Shown here one piece after another: positions 23,130 to 30,497 of a DNA stretch of 64,000 bases. The stretch's first letter is position 1. Each line of letters begins with the position of its first letter. The DNA is from Lacinutrix himadriensis. Lineage in GTDB: Bacteria > Bacteroidota > Bacteroidia > Flavobacteriales > Flavobacteriaceae. Location: contig NZ_LIQI01000028.1 of the NCBI RefSeq assembly GCF_001418105.1, positions 1 to 64,000 of the forward strand, in the 5' to 3' direction. A program made the position numbers and the translations under genes. The notes under the pieces were generated by a model that saw nothing but the letters and a program-made list of their open reading frames with translations, made no database searches and had not been told where the DNA came from.

Positions 23130-26057
23130 TTAATCTACAGTAAACGGAATAATAACCTCTACTTGCGTACCTATTGGATTATCATTATCAAACAAATCCA
23201 TAATAGTGACACCTACCTGCTTTTCTTTTCCGTAGTTTAATAATGCCAAACGATCTTGTGTTGCCTTTGTTGCAAAAGATTCATGCTTTTTAAGGCCTCT
23301 GGTTTTAATTTTATCGGCTTGTTCTCGTCCAATACCATTATCTACAATAACACTCTTTATGGTATGATTCTCTAAATTAATATGAAAATTAATTTCTAGC
23401 TTCCGATCTGTTTTTCGGTGTAACAATCCGTGTTTTAAAGCATTTTCTACGTAAGGTTGAATTAACATGGTTGGGATATATACCAGATTCGGATTTAAAT
23501 CTCCAGTAGCAGTAATGGTATAATTCAACTTATCTTCAAAACGTAGCTTCTCTAATTCCAGATACATTTCTAAGCAATTAATCTCTTCTTGTAATGTGAT
23601 CTTTCCTCTTGTACTATGACTTAAATAGGTTCTTATTAAATCGGCAAATTTCCCTAAATACTCACTTGCTAGTCGGCTTTTATTTAAAACAATATAGTCT
23701 TGAATAGAATTTAGCGCATTGAATATAAAATGCGGATTCATCTGCGACCGTAAATTCTCGAGTTTTAAGGCAATTAATTGTTTATCTAAAGAAAGTTGCT
23801 TCACTTCTAATTGTTTCGCTTTCTCTTTATTTTGCAACTTCCTTTTGTAATAAAAAACAATAATACTAACTATAGACAAACTACATAATAAAATAAACCA
23901 AGCTTTTTTCCAAAAGGGTAATTTTATATGCAGCTTAATACTTTCTATTCCGTTTTCACTCGCTGCATCGCTATTGGTTGGTCTTACTTGAAAGGTGTAT
24001 TTACCAGCAGGTAAACTACTATATTTCATCGTATTCACACCTATATCTGTAGTAATCCAATCGGCATTATAACCCAACAAACGGTATTGATACGTTTTAT
24101 TACTATTATATAAAATACCATTCACATTAAACTCAAATTGAATGGAGTTCTGATTATAATCTAAATTGTAATCGGTTCCAATGTCCACCGATTTTTCATT
24201 AATTTTTACATCGTTAAAATAGATTTCCGGACAGGAAGTAGTTTTAAAAACGTTATCCTTATCAAAAGAAAAGATACCGTTATTGGCAGACAAAACCACT
24301 TGGTTTTTTAAAATTTCGATACCCGATATTTTATAAGACTGTATCCCATCTGTTTTTGTCAGATTTTTAAACGTCTTCAAATCGGTATTAAACATTTGCA
24401 AACCTTTTGGTGTTGCTATCCAAAGCGCATTTCCATCTCCTTTTAAGAATGTAATTTGATTAGACAGCAATCCTTTTTCTGTAGAGTAGCGTGCAATAAC
24501 TTGATTATCTCTTATAGCAAGAATTCCGTTTTTAAATGTACCAACCCAAACGATACCATCTGCAGTTTCGGTAATAGAAATTGCCGAAATTTCTTTGCCT
24601 TCATATTGTATTGTGGTTGCTTCATACGCATCGTCTAACACTAATAAATCATCCACAAAACCAATAAAAGCAGTATTATTAGTAGGGCTGTAGTGCGTGG
24701 TATACACACGCTTATCATTGGAAAAATCTTTGATTACCCCAGAATGTTCATTTAAAAACACCAATCGTACATACGTTCCAAAAAGTGTGGTGTATGCATT
24801 TAAACGAGAAAAACTTTTTACACCTTTAAAGTGACCTTTCCTTGTTGCTTCTAAAGTGTTATTATCTACAAAATAAGAGCCATCATCTGTACTTACATAA
24901 CTATGTTTTTGCTTTGGATTATATTGTATTGCAGATACTTTATTATTTAAAAACTCAGATAGCTTATATTTCGAACTATTTAAATTAAGGAAACCTACCT
25001 GTCCTTCTTTAGTTCCAAAAAACACCACAGAATCATTGACTTTATTAATAGCCATGACATCGTTACTTTTTTCGGGCAACGCATATTTTACCACTGCTAT
25101 GTTAGGTATTAAATAAATACCATTAGTGAGTGTTGTTACCCAATACATATGGTCTTTATCTATAATAACATCGGTAACCACTTCCTCTTTTAAAAGTTGT
25201 CTTTTTAATTGGAATTCCTTTTGATTCTTTTCATAAATAAAGATTCCTTTATTCGTTAAAACCCACAAATCCTTATGGATTACTTTTATTGAAATAATTC
25301 TTAAATCTTTTAAAAGCTCCAATCCTTTAACCAACGCTGTAGTACCTGCCTCTAAATTTATACTTCTAAATGTATTTTGAAACTTAAATTGTTGCGAAAG
25401 AAAAAGCGTATCCTTTAGTTTAAAAGCATAGGTCTTTCCTTGCGAAGTACTTTTCCCATTATCATCTCTAAAATTAATATTAAGTAAAAACTCACGCTGC
25501 TTTTTGAAGTCTTTGTCTAAGATTTCTATTGCTTTAAAATTAATTAGCATAAAAGCGTCTTCTAATAGCACTACTCGACTTCCTCCTTCTATACTTGTTT
25601 GTTTTAAAATAATCTTCTTTGTTGCTAAGTCCGCAACATATAAGGATCTAGCTGTAGAAATTAAAATGGTATCCTCTAGGATTTCAAAGTTTGCAAGCTG
25701 CCCTTTTAATTCCTCTTTTAAGTCTATAAAAGTAACCAGCTTATTATTTTCAATATAAAAAAACTGACCAGAAATATTGGTACACCAAACGCGTCCTTTG
25801 GCGTCTTCTGTAAGCTGAAAAACAGACAATCCTCGCTTTTCTGCATTGGTATATTGTGTATAGCTTTTACCATCATAACGATACAAACCACTATCACAAG
25901 CGAGCCAAATAAAACCTTTGCTATCTTCTAAAACGCTATAAAATTCAATATCCGGCAAGCCATCTTTTTCGGTAATATGAATAGATACAGGTTCTTGTGC
26001 TCGCAGAAAACAGGAACACATCAGAAAGACTATAAAAAGTAGGTTTTTATTCAACAT
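23130..26057 (-). CDS. Two-component propeller/Y_Y_Y sensor histidine kinase (module A)
   Basis: 975 residues, intact paralog of 15028-17877. Signal peptide 1-20 (LRAQEPVSIH), extracytoplasmic propeller repeats (SKGFIWLACDSGLYRYDG; ADGIVWVGTFKNGILAI), a Y_Y_Y domain (YQYRLLGYNADW...KYTFQVRPTNSD) and one membrane helix (WKKAWFILLCSLSIVSIIVFYYK). The cytoplasmic part has the LytS-type H-box LRSQMNPHFIFNALNSIQDYI and an ATPase domain (PYVENALKHGLLHR, VDNGIGRE, GTQVEVIIPF). It should sense an external ligand and phosphorylate the LytTR regulator encoded 86 bp upstream. No operator is seen directly before it, so it is probably expressed from the operon promoter at 28976. Confidence 0.93.
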   Translation of the reverse strand: MLNKNLLFIVFLMCSCFLRAQEPVSIHITEKDGLPDIEFYSVLEDSKGFIWLACDSGLYRYDGKSYTQYTNAEKRGLSVFQLTEDAKGRVWCTNISGQFFYIENNKLVTFIDLKEELKGQLANFEILEDTILISTARSLYVADLATKKIILKQTSIEGGSRVVLLEDAFMLINFKAIEILDKDFKKQREFLLNINFRDDNGKSTSQGKTYAFKLKDTLFLSQQFKFQNTFRSINLEAGTTALVKGLELLKDLRIISIKVIHKDLWVLTNKGIFIYEKNQKEFQLKRQLLKEEVVTDVIIDKDHMYWVTTLTNGIYLIPNIAVVKYALPEKSNDVMAINKVNDSVVFFGTKEGQVGFLNLNSSKYKLSEFLNNKVSAIQYNPKQKHSYVSTDDGSYFVDNNTLEATRKGHFKGVKSFSRLNAYTTLFGTYVRLVFLNEHSGVIKDFSNDKRVYTTHYSPTNNTAFIGFVDDLLVLDDAYEATTIQYEGKEISAISITETADGIVWVGTFKNGILAIRDNQVIARYSTEKGLLSNQITFLKGDGNALWIATPKGLQMFNTDLKTFKNLTKTDGIQSYKISGIEILKNQVVLSANNGIFSFDKDNVFKTTSCPEIYFNDVKINEKSVDIGTDYNLDYNQNSIQFEFNVNGILYNSNKTYQYRLLGYNADWITTDIGVNTMKYSSLPAGKYTFQVRPTNSDAASENGIESIKLHIKLPFWKKAWFILLCSLSIVSIIVFYYKRKLQNKEKAKQLEVKQLSLDKQLIALKLENLRSQMNPHFIFNALNSIQDYIVLNKSRLASEYLGKFADLIRTYLSHSTRGKITLQEEINCLEMYLELEKLRFEDKLNYTITATGDLNPNLVYIPTMLIQPYVENALKHGLLHRKTDRKLEINFHINLENHTIKSVIVDNGIGREQADKIKTRGLKKHESFATKATQDRLALLNYGKEKQVGVTIMDLFDNDNPIGTQVEVIIPFTVD

Positions 26058-26143
26058 TTAGGAATTGCAGATAAAGCTACAATAAAATACAGACTTACAA
26101 CCTATTCGGTTTTAAAAGCATGCGTTTTATTACTAAAAAGATA

Positions 26144-26896
26144 CTATCCTATATTTTGAACAATCGTCAAGAATTCTTCTTTCTTGTCGTTAGAAATGGA
26201 TACGGTTTTGTCATTTTCCATCACAATATATCCGCCATCTTTTTTAATATATTCTTTGATATAGGATAGATTAATAAGGTGAGAACGATGCGGACGATAA
26301 AATGTTTTTATTCCCTGAAGGATATCTACAAAGAATTTTAATGGTTTACTCACCAAAATACTACCATGTGTAACGGTAGAAACATTGGTGTACATACCAT
26401 CTGCTTCCAGCATTATAATATCTGTAAAATCTACAAACTTAATACCGTCTGCATTGGGCAATCCTATTTTTTTAAAGTTAGAATCCTGAAGACTCGCTTT
26501 TAATTCTACCAGTCGTTTATTAATTTGGGTATTTCCTAAAAAAGCAACCGCTTTATCCACCGCTGCTTTTACCTGACTAGGTCTTACTGGTTTTAATAAA
26601 TAATCTATTGCAGAAAGTTGAAAGGCTTGTATGGCATATTCGCTATAGGCAGTTGTGAAAATAATCTCGAAGTTATGCACTTCCTTTTCAATAAAATTTA
26701 AAATCTCTAAACCAGAATGCTCTGGCATTTCTATATCTAAAAAAACAATACTTGGTTGTTCTTTTTTTATAAGTGCTACACCAGAAAGTAAATCTTCGGC
26801 TTCAAAAATTTCTGTAATTTTCGGACAGTTTTCTTCTACTAAAATATGTAGAACTTGCCTTGCTTTTTTTTCATCGTCAATTATAAGTGCCTTCAT
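26144..26896 (-). CDS. LytTR-family response regulator (module A)
   Basis: 250 residues. Receiver domain with the acidic pair in LIIDDEKKA, phospho-acceptor Asp54 in VFLDIEMPEHSG, Thr in IIFTTAYSEYA and Lys in LLKPVRPSQV. LytTR domain from about 150 (IIMLEADGMYTNVS, YRPHRSHLINLSYI, NDKTVSISNDKKEEF). It lies between two kinase genes (TPR kinase upstream, propeller kinase downstream) and may integrate both (inference). It is the best candidate to bind the AGAAGTT direct repeats A1-A4. It is paralogous to the module B regulator, with recognition residues that differ, fitting the different operators. Confidence 0.93.
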   Translation of the reverse strand: MKALIIDDEKKARQVLHILVEENCPKITEIFEAEDLLSGVALIKKEQPSIVFLDIEMPEHSGLEILNFIEKEVHNFEIIFTTAYSEYAIQAFQLSAIDYLLKPVRPSQVKAAVDKAVAFLGNTQINKRLVELKASLQDSNFKKIGLPNADGIKFVDFTDIIMLEADGMYTNVSTVTHGSILVSKPLKFFVDILQGIKTFYRPHRSHLINLSYIKEYIKKDGGYIVMENDKTVSISNDKKEEFLTIVQNIG

Positions 26897-26981
26897 CTGG
26901 TAAATTTATTGTTTTAAAAAGTGACATGCAATTGCCATAAAACCTCTCATAAAATCAAGATTTGTTATGGCGTATTTCACA

Positions 26982-28958
26982 CTATTTTTTTAGTATTGGT
27001 ATTCTTAAAATCACTTTTGTTCCTGTTGCTTGATTATTTTGGTGTAAATCTATAATAACTACACCTATTTTTTTCTCACGACCATAATTTAATAAATCTA
27101 ACCGTTCTGTGGTTGCTTTTAAAGCGAAAGATTTATGTTGCCCTTCTCGTTTCTTATTAATTTCTCTAGACTTTTCTCGACCTATTCCGTTATCTTCAAT
27201 AATACATTCTATTATTTTATCGGAAGGTTTCCCCATAGAAACTTTAAGTCTTCGATTCTCTTTTTTATGTAATAAGCCATGTTTTAAAGCATTTTCTACA
27301 TAGGGCTGAATTAGCATGGTAGGAATATAAATTTCGTCTGAATTTGCAGCTTCGTCTACTTCAAAAGTATATTCTAATTGTTCTTCAAAGCGTAATTTTT
27401 CTAATTCTAAATAGAGGTTTAGATTATGAACTTCCTCTGGAATAGAAATAAAACCAGTATCGCTAAAGTGCAGGTAATTACGAATTAAATCGGCAAACTT
27501 TCCTAAATAATCACTGGCCAGATTTTTTTTATTTAATACAATATAATCTTGAATGGAATTTAATGCATTAAATATAAAATGCGGATTCATTTGCGCTTTT
27601 AAGGCTTTTAATTCGGAATCTCGATATTGCTTCTCAATAGCCAAACGTTTTTGGGTTTCTTGAAGTTCTATGATTATTAATTCGGCTTTCTTTTTCGCTT
27701 TTAACTTGTTAAAGTAAAATACCGATGTTAGCAATATTAAAGATCCTACAACCAAGGATCCTACAAATAAGTTTCTGTTTTTCTGACTTTCAAGTTTCGA
27801 GATTTCGACTTGTTGTTCTGCTACTTCTTTTTCTCTTCTAGTTTTTTCGGTGTCGTATTTTATTTCGAAATTACTAACCGCTTTTTGTTTTTCTATGTCT
27901 CTTAAAGAATCGCTCACATCTCGTTCTTTTTTAAAATACTTCAAGGAGTTTTTATAATCTTCTTTTGCATAATAAAGCTCAGACAAACCTTGATAACCCT
28001 TTCGTCTTCGTATAACAGACTCATGGTTATCAATACTTTTATTTGCTTTTAGAAAATAAAACTCTGCTTCCTTATATTTCCCCCAATCTAAATAGTTATA
28101 AGCAATGTTATGGTGAATATCATTAACTCTAGAAATTAAATTATTCGATTCACAAATAGCTAATGCTTCTTTATAATAATCGTTTGCAATTTTATATTCT
28201 TTTTTCTTAGAATAAATTTTAGCCAAACTACTTTTAACATTTGCCAAACTTTTGGGTCTTGTTTCTATTTCATTCGCTTCAAGAGCATATTTTAATGCTT
28301 CATCCAGAAGACCTTTACTTCGATAGCCTAAGGCTAGATTAATACATATACTACTTAATAACGGTTTTGTCTTTTTTGTTAAAGGATCCTTATACACCAA
28401 TAAATTATACTCCTCTTGTTTTTCAACATCATTCATATCGCTATAAAGTGTACCTATATTCATTTTGGTGTACAATACATTTAAAGCCATTTTATCTCCC
28501 AGAGTTTCCAAGTGTGAAATAACATCGGTATAATTCTTTATGGCTTTTAAATAATCTCCTTGATCTTGATAAATAATAGCCTTAGAGTTTTTAGTAATAC
28601 AAACGCCATAAGCATACGATGCTTTTTCAAAATAACCGATTGCTTTGTCACAATACACCAAAGCAGAATCTAATTGCTCGCCATTCGTGTAATAAATAGC
28701 TAATTCCCTAATGGAAAAGCCTTTCACTTTATCGTCATTTATTTTCTGACTATGTTCTATATATTTTTTTGTAAAATAAAGGTGACTTTCTTGGTTGCCT
28801 CTTCTAAAACCTTGGGTTATTCTAGAAAATTCTTTAGTTAGTAAGGTATCCTGTTTAATTTGAGATAACACCTGCTCTAGGCTGTCCATAACTTTTTGTT
28901 GCGAAAAACTATATTGAAAAAGGAATAGGATTAAAAGAATAGGTAATATTTTTTTCAT
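26982..28958 (-). CDS. TPR-repeat sensor histidine kinase (module A)
   Basis: 658 residues. Signal peptide 1-19 (YSFSQQK). About nine TPR-like helical repeats (residues 45-370), an amphipathic coiled-coil and one membrane helix (FVGSLVVGSLILLTSVFYF, about 400-418). The cytoplasmic LytS-type kinase follows, with LKAQMNPHFIFNALNSIQDYI, PYVENALKHGLLHK, EDNGIGRE and GTKVILRIPI. TPR-type kinases of this class are common in Bacteroidota and are thought to sense envelope or metabolic state; the ligand is unknown. It is the first gene of a three-gene operon (kinase, regulator, kinase) preceded by the weaker operator A4, suggesting autoregulation. Confidence 0.92.
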   Translation of the reverse strand: MKKILPILLILFLFQYSFSQQKVMDSLEQVLSQIKQDTLLTKEFSRITQGFRRGNQESHLYFTKKYIEHSQKINDDKVKGFSIRELAIYYTNGEQLDSALVYCDKAIGYFEKASYAYGVCITKNSKAIIYQDQGDYLKAIKNYTDVISHLETLGDKMALNVLYTKMNIGTLYSDMNDVEKQEEYNLLVYKDPLTKKTKPLLSSICINLALGYRSKGLLDEALKYALEANEIETRPKSLANVKSSLAKIYSKKKEYKIANDYYKEALAICESNNLISRVNDIHHNIAYNYLDWGKYKEAEFYFLKANKSIDNHESVIRRRKGYQGLSELYYAKEDYKNSLKYFKKERDVSDSLRDIEKQKAVSNFEIKYDTEKTRREKEVAEQQVEISKLESQKNRNLFVGSLVVGSLILLTSVFYFNKLKAKKKAELIIIELQETQKRLAIEKQYRDSELKALKAQMNPHFIFNALNSIQDYIVLNKKNLASDYLGKFADLIRNYLHFSDTGFISIPEEVHNLNLYLELEKLRFEEQLEYTFEVDEAANSDEIYIPTMLIQPYVENALKHGLLHKKENRRLKVSMGKPSDKIIECIIEDNGIGREKSREINKKREGQHKSFALKATTERLDLLNYGREKKIGVVIIDLHQNNQATGTKVILRIPILKK

Positions 28959-28975
28959 AAAACGAGTATCTATCG

Positions 28976-29042
28976 TAAAAATGAAAAAAAAATAACATCA
29001 ACTATCTAGTCATTTTCTGAAATGTGGTTTTGGGCTTTTAAC
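28976..29042 (-). promoter_or_regulatory. Module A operator upstream of the kinase-regulator-kinase operon (A4)
   Basis: The proximal half TTTCAGAAAATG (29011 region) matches A1-A3, the distal half 21 bp upstream (AAAAGCCC, 29032-29039) only partly. CATTTTTA (28976-28983) occupies the -7 position at the same 27-bp distance. A weaker site than A1-A3. Confidence 0.45.
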
Positions 29043-29050
29043 ACACTAAT

Positions 29051-30031
29051 TTAGGCTTCTGGAAATCCGTTAAGATTTAAGGTTTCTAACTCTTTATTAT
29101 CGTTTTCAAAAATAATAAACACTTTCAGTTCTGGGTGGTTTTCTAAAAAGGAAGTAGTTTTTTCTATTCCCATAGCTTGAAATGCGGTAGCAAATGCATC
29201 TACAGTCATACAACTTTCCCCAATTACGGAAACACTTAAAATGTTCGATTTACTTGGGTAACCTGTTTTGGCATCTATAATATGTGCATAGCGATTTCCG
29301 TTTTCATCTATTTGAAATTTTCTATAGGTGCCAGAAGTAGCCATCGCTGCTTGATGCAGTGTAATAGCTTCTAATACCGATTGTGTACCTTCAAAATTAG
29401 GTTTATCAATGCCAACAGTCCAAGTAGATTTCTTTTCTACATTAGTACCTTTAGAACGAATTTCGCCTCCAATTTCGACTAAATAATTTCTAACGTTTTT
29501 ACTTTCTAAGAAATTGGCAACAACATCTACCGCATAGCCTTTAGCGATAGCATTAAAATCTATAAAAGTATTGGGATGTTTTTTAATTACTGTTTGATCT
29601 GCAACACGTACATTATCTAATCCTACAAACTGCATTAAGCTATCAATTTTAAGACTATCTAAACGCTCTATTCTCTTTTCTGGACCAAATCCTAATGCAT
29701 TTACAATAGTTCCTATAGTAGGATCGAAAACACCATCGGTTTGACTATATACTTCTTTAGAAGTTGCTAATACTTTTTTGAAATGTGCATCTACCGAATT
29801 ACTCTCGTTTCTATTGAGTTTAGAAATATCGGAATTGGTTTGATAGGTAGACATGGATTTATTAATCACATAGTACAAACTATCTATTTGCTTTTGATAA
29901 TTGGTTTCACCATCATAAATTATAGAATAACTGGTTCCGAAGACAGCACCAGAAAGCTTCGTGTTTTTAGGATCCTTTTTACAAGCGAAAAATAAAGTTG
30001 CAATTAATAGTAGACTTAGGTACTTCTTCAT
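29051..30031 (-). CDS. apbE: FAD:protein FMN transferase, lipoprotein
   Basis: 326 residues. Signal peptide with lipobox FFAC, Cys17, so it is anchored in the periplasm. ApbE hallmarks: GTSYSIIYDG near the start, TDGVFDPTIG, the FAD-binding FIDFNAIAKGYAVDVVANFL, VEIGGEIRSKG, and the Mg2+ site region HIIDAKTG...SVSVIGESCMTVDAFATAFQ. It attaches FMN through phosphodiester bonds to Thr in the (D/S)xx(S/T)GAT motifs of NqrB and NqrC, both encoded 5-9 kb away. It follows a small NQR-linked gene by 5 bp. No stem-loop is visible after it; operator A4 starts 9 bp downstream. Confidence 0.92.
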   Translation of the reverse strand: MKKYLSLLLIATLFFACKKDPKNTKLSGAVFGTSYSIIYDGETNYQKQIDSLYYVINKSMSTYQTNSDISKLNRNESNSVDAHFKKVLATSKEVYSQTDGVFDPTIGTIVNALGFGPEKRIERLDSLKIDSLMQFVGLDNVRVADQTVIKKHPNTFIDFNAIAKGYAVDVVANFLESKNVRNYLVEIGGEIRSKGTNVEKKSTWTVGIDKPNFEGTQSVLEAITLHQAAMATSGTYRKFQIDENGNRYAHIIDAKTGYPSKSNILSVSVIGESCMTVDAFATAFQAMGIEKTTSFLENHPELKVFIIFENDNKELETLNLNGFPEA

Positions 30032-30036
30032 TTTAA

Positions 30037-30414
30037 CTAATTTAAATTTGTTTCCATTACTTGAATACCATTATACTCAATTAAATATTCTTGATTTAAA
30101 TACACTGGTAATTCTTCGCCATTAGGATTCCCAAGACCAACACCAGCATATAATACTTTAGCATCTTTTTCGGCAGCATGTTTTTTAAAGGACTCCATCC
30201 AAATAACATCATAATTATTGGGGTTATCTGGGAGTAATACTGCACGAACGATCACAAAAAAGTATTGGCTATTTTTATCTATACAAACAAATTGTGGGTG
30301 TTTTGTTAGCTTGCTGTTAATCGCTACGAATTCAAAACCTCTTTGTTCTAAGTCTTTGCCAACATGGTTCATTGCTAAGTTGTGTAATTCTTGTTTTGTA
30401 AGTGGTTTATTCAT
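30037..30414 (-). CDS. Small conserved protein linked to Na+-NQR (often labelled NQR subunit F-like)
   Basis: 125 residues from ATG 30414; the upstream in-frame ATG would add MYYFCN and lies in the likely promoter (TACTTTTG just upstream on the minus strand). It is soluble, with no motif for 2Fe-2S or flavin binding, so the 'subunit F' label carried by relatives in databases is doubtful. Conserved-looking blocks include LGKDL-type KDLEQRGFEFVAIN, HPQFVCID and AGVGLGNPNGEELPVYLNQEYLI. It is in operon with apbE (5 bp), which suggests a role in maturing or supporting the NQR complex (inference). Confidence 0.72.
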   Translation of the reverse strand: MNKPLTKQELHNLAMNHVGKDLEQRGFEFVAINSKLTKHPQFVCIDKNSQYFFVIVRAVLLPDNPNNYDVIWMESFKKHAAEKDAKVLYAGVGLGNPNGEELPVYLNQEYLIEYNGIQVMETNLN

Positions 30415-30446
30415 GTTACAAAAGTAATACAATTACGCTTTAAAAT

Positions 30447-30474
30447 AAAAAAGGCTGTCGATTAAGACAGCCTT
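30447..30474 (-). terminator. Intrinsic terminator of the M43 protease gene
   Basis: Perfect 9-bp stem AAGGCTGTC/GACAGCCTT (30451-30459 with 30466-30474), loop of 6, T-run on the minus strand. Confidence 0.9.
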
Positions 30475-30497
30475 GATTTTATATAAAAACGAACTAG

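Noticed and set aside
26058-26143. Searched for a module A operator before the propeller kinase and before the regulator (26897-26981)
   Set aside because: No AGAA-type repeats at 21-bp spacing in either gap; both genes are probably served by the promoter at 28976.
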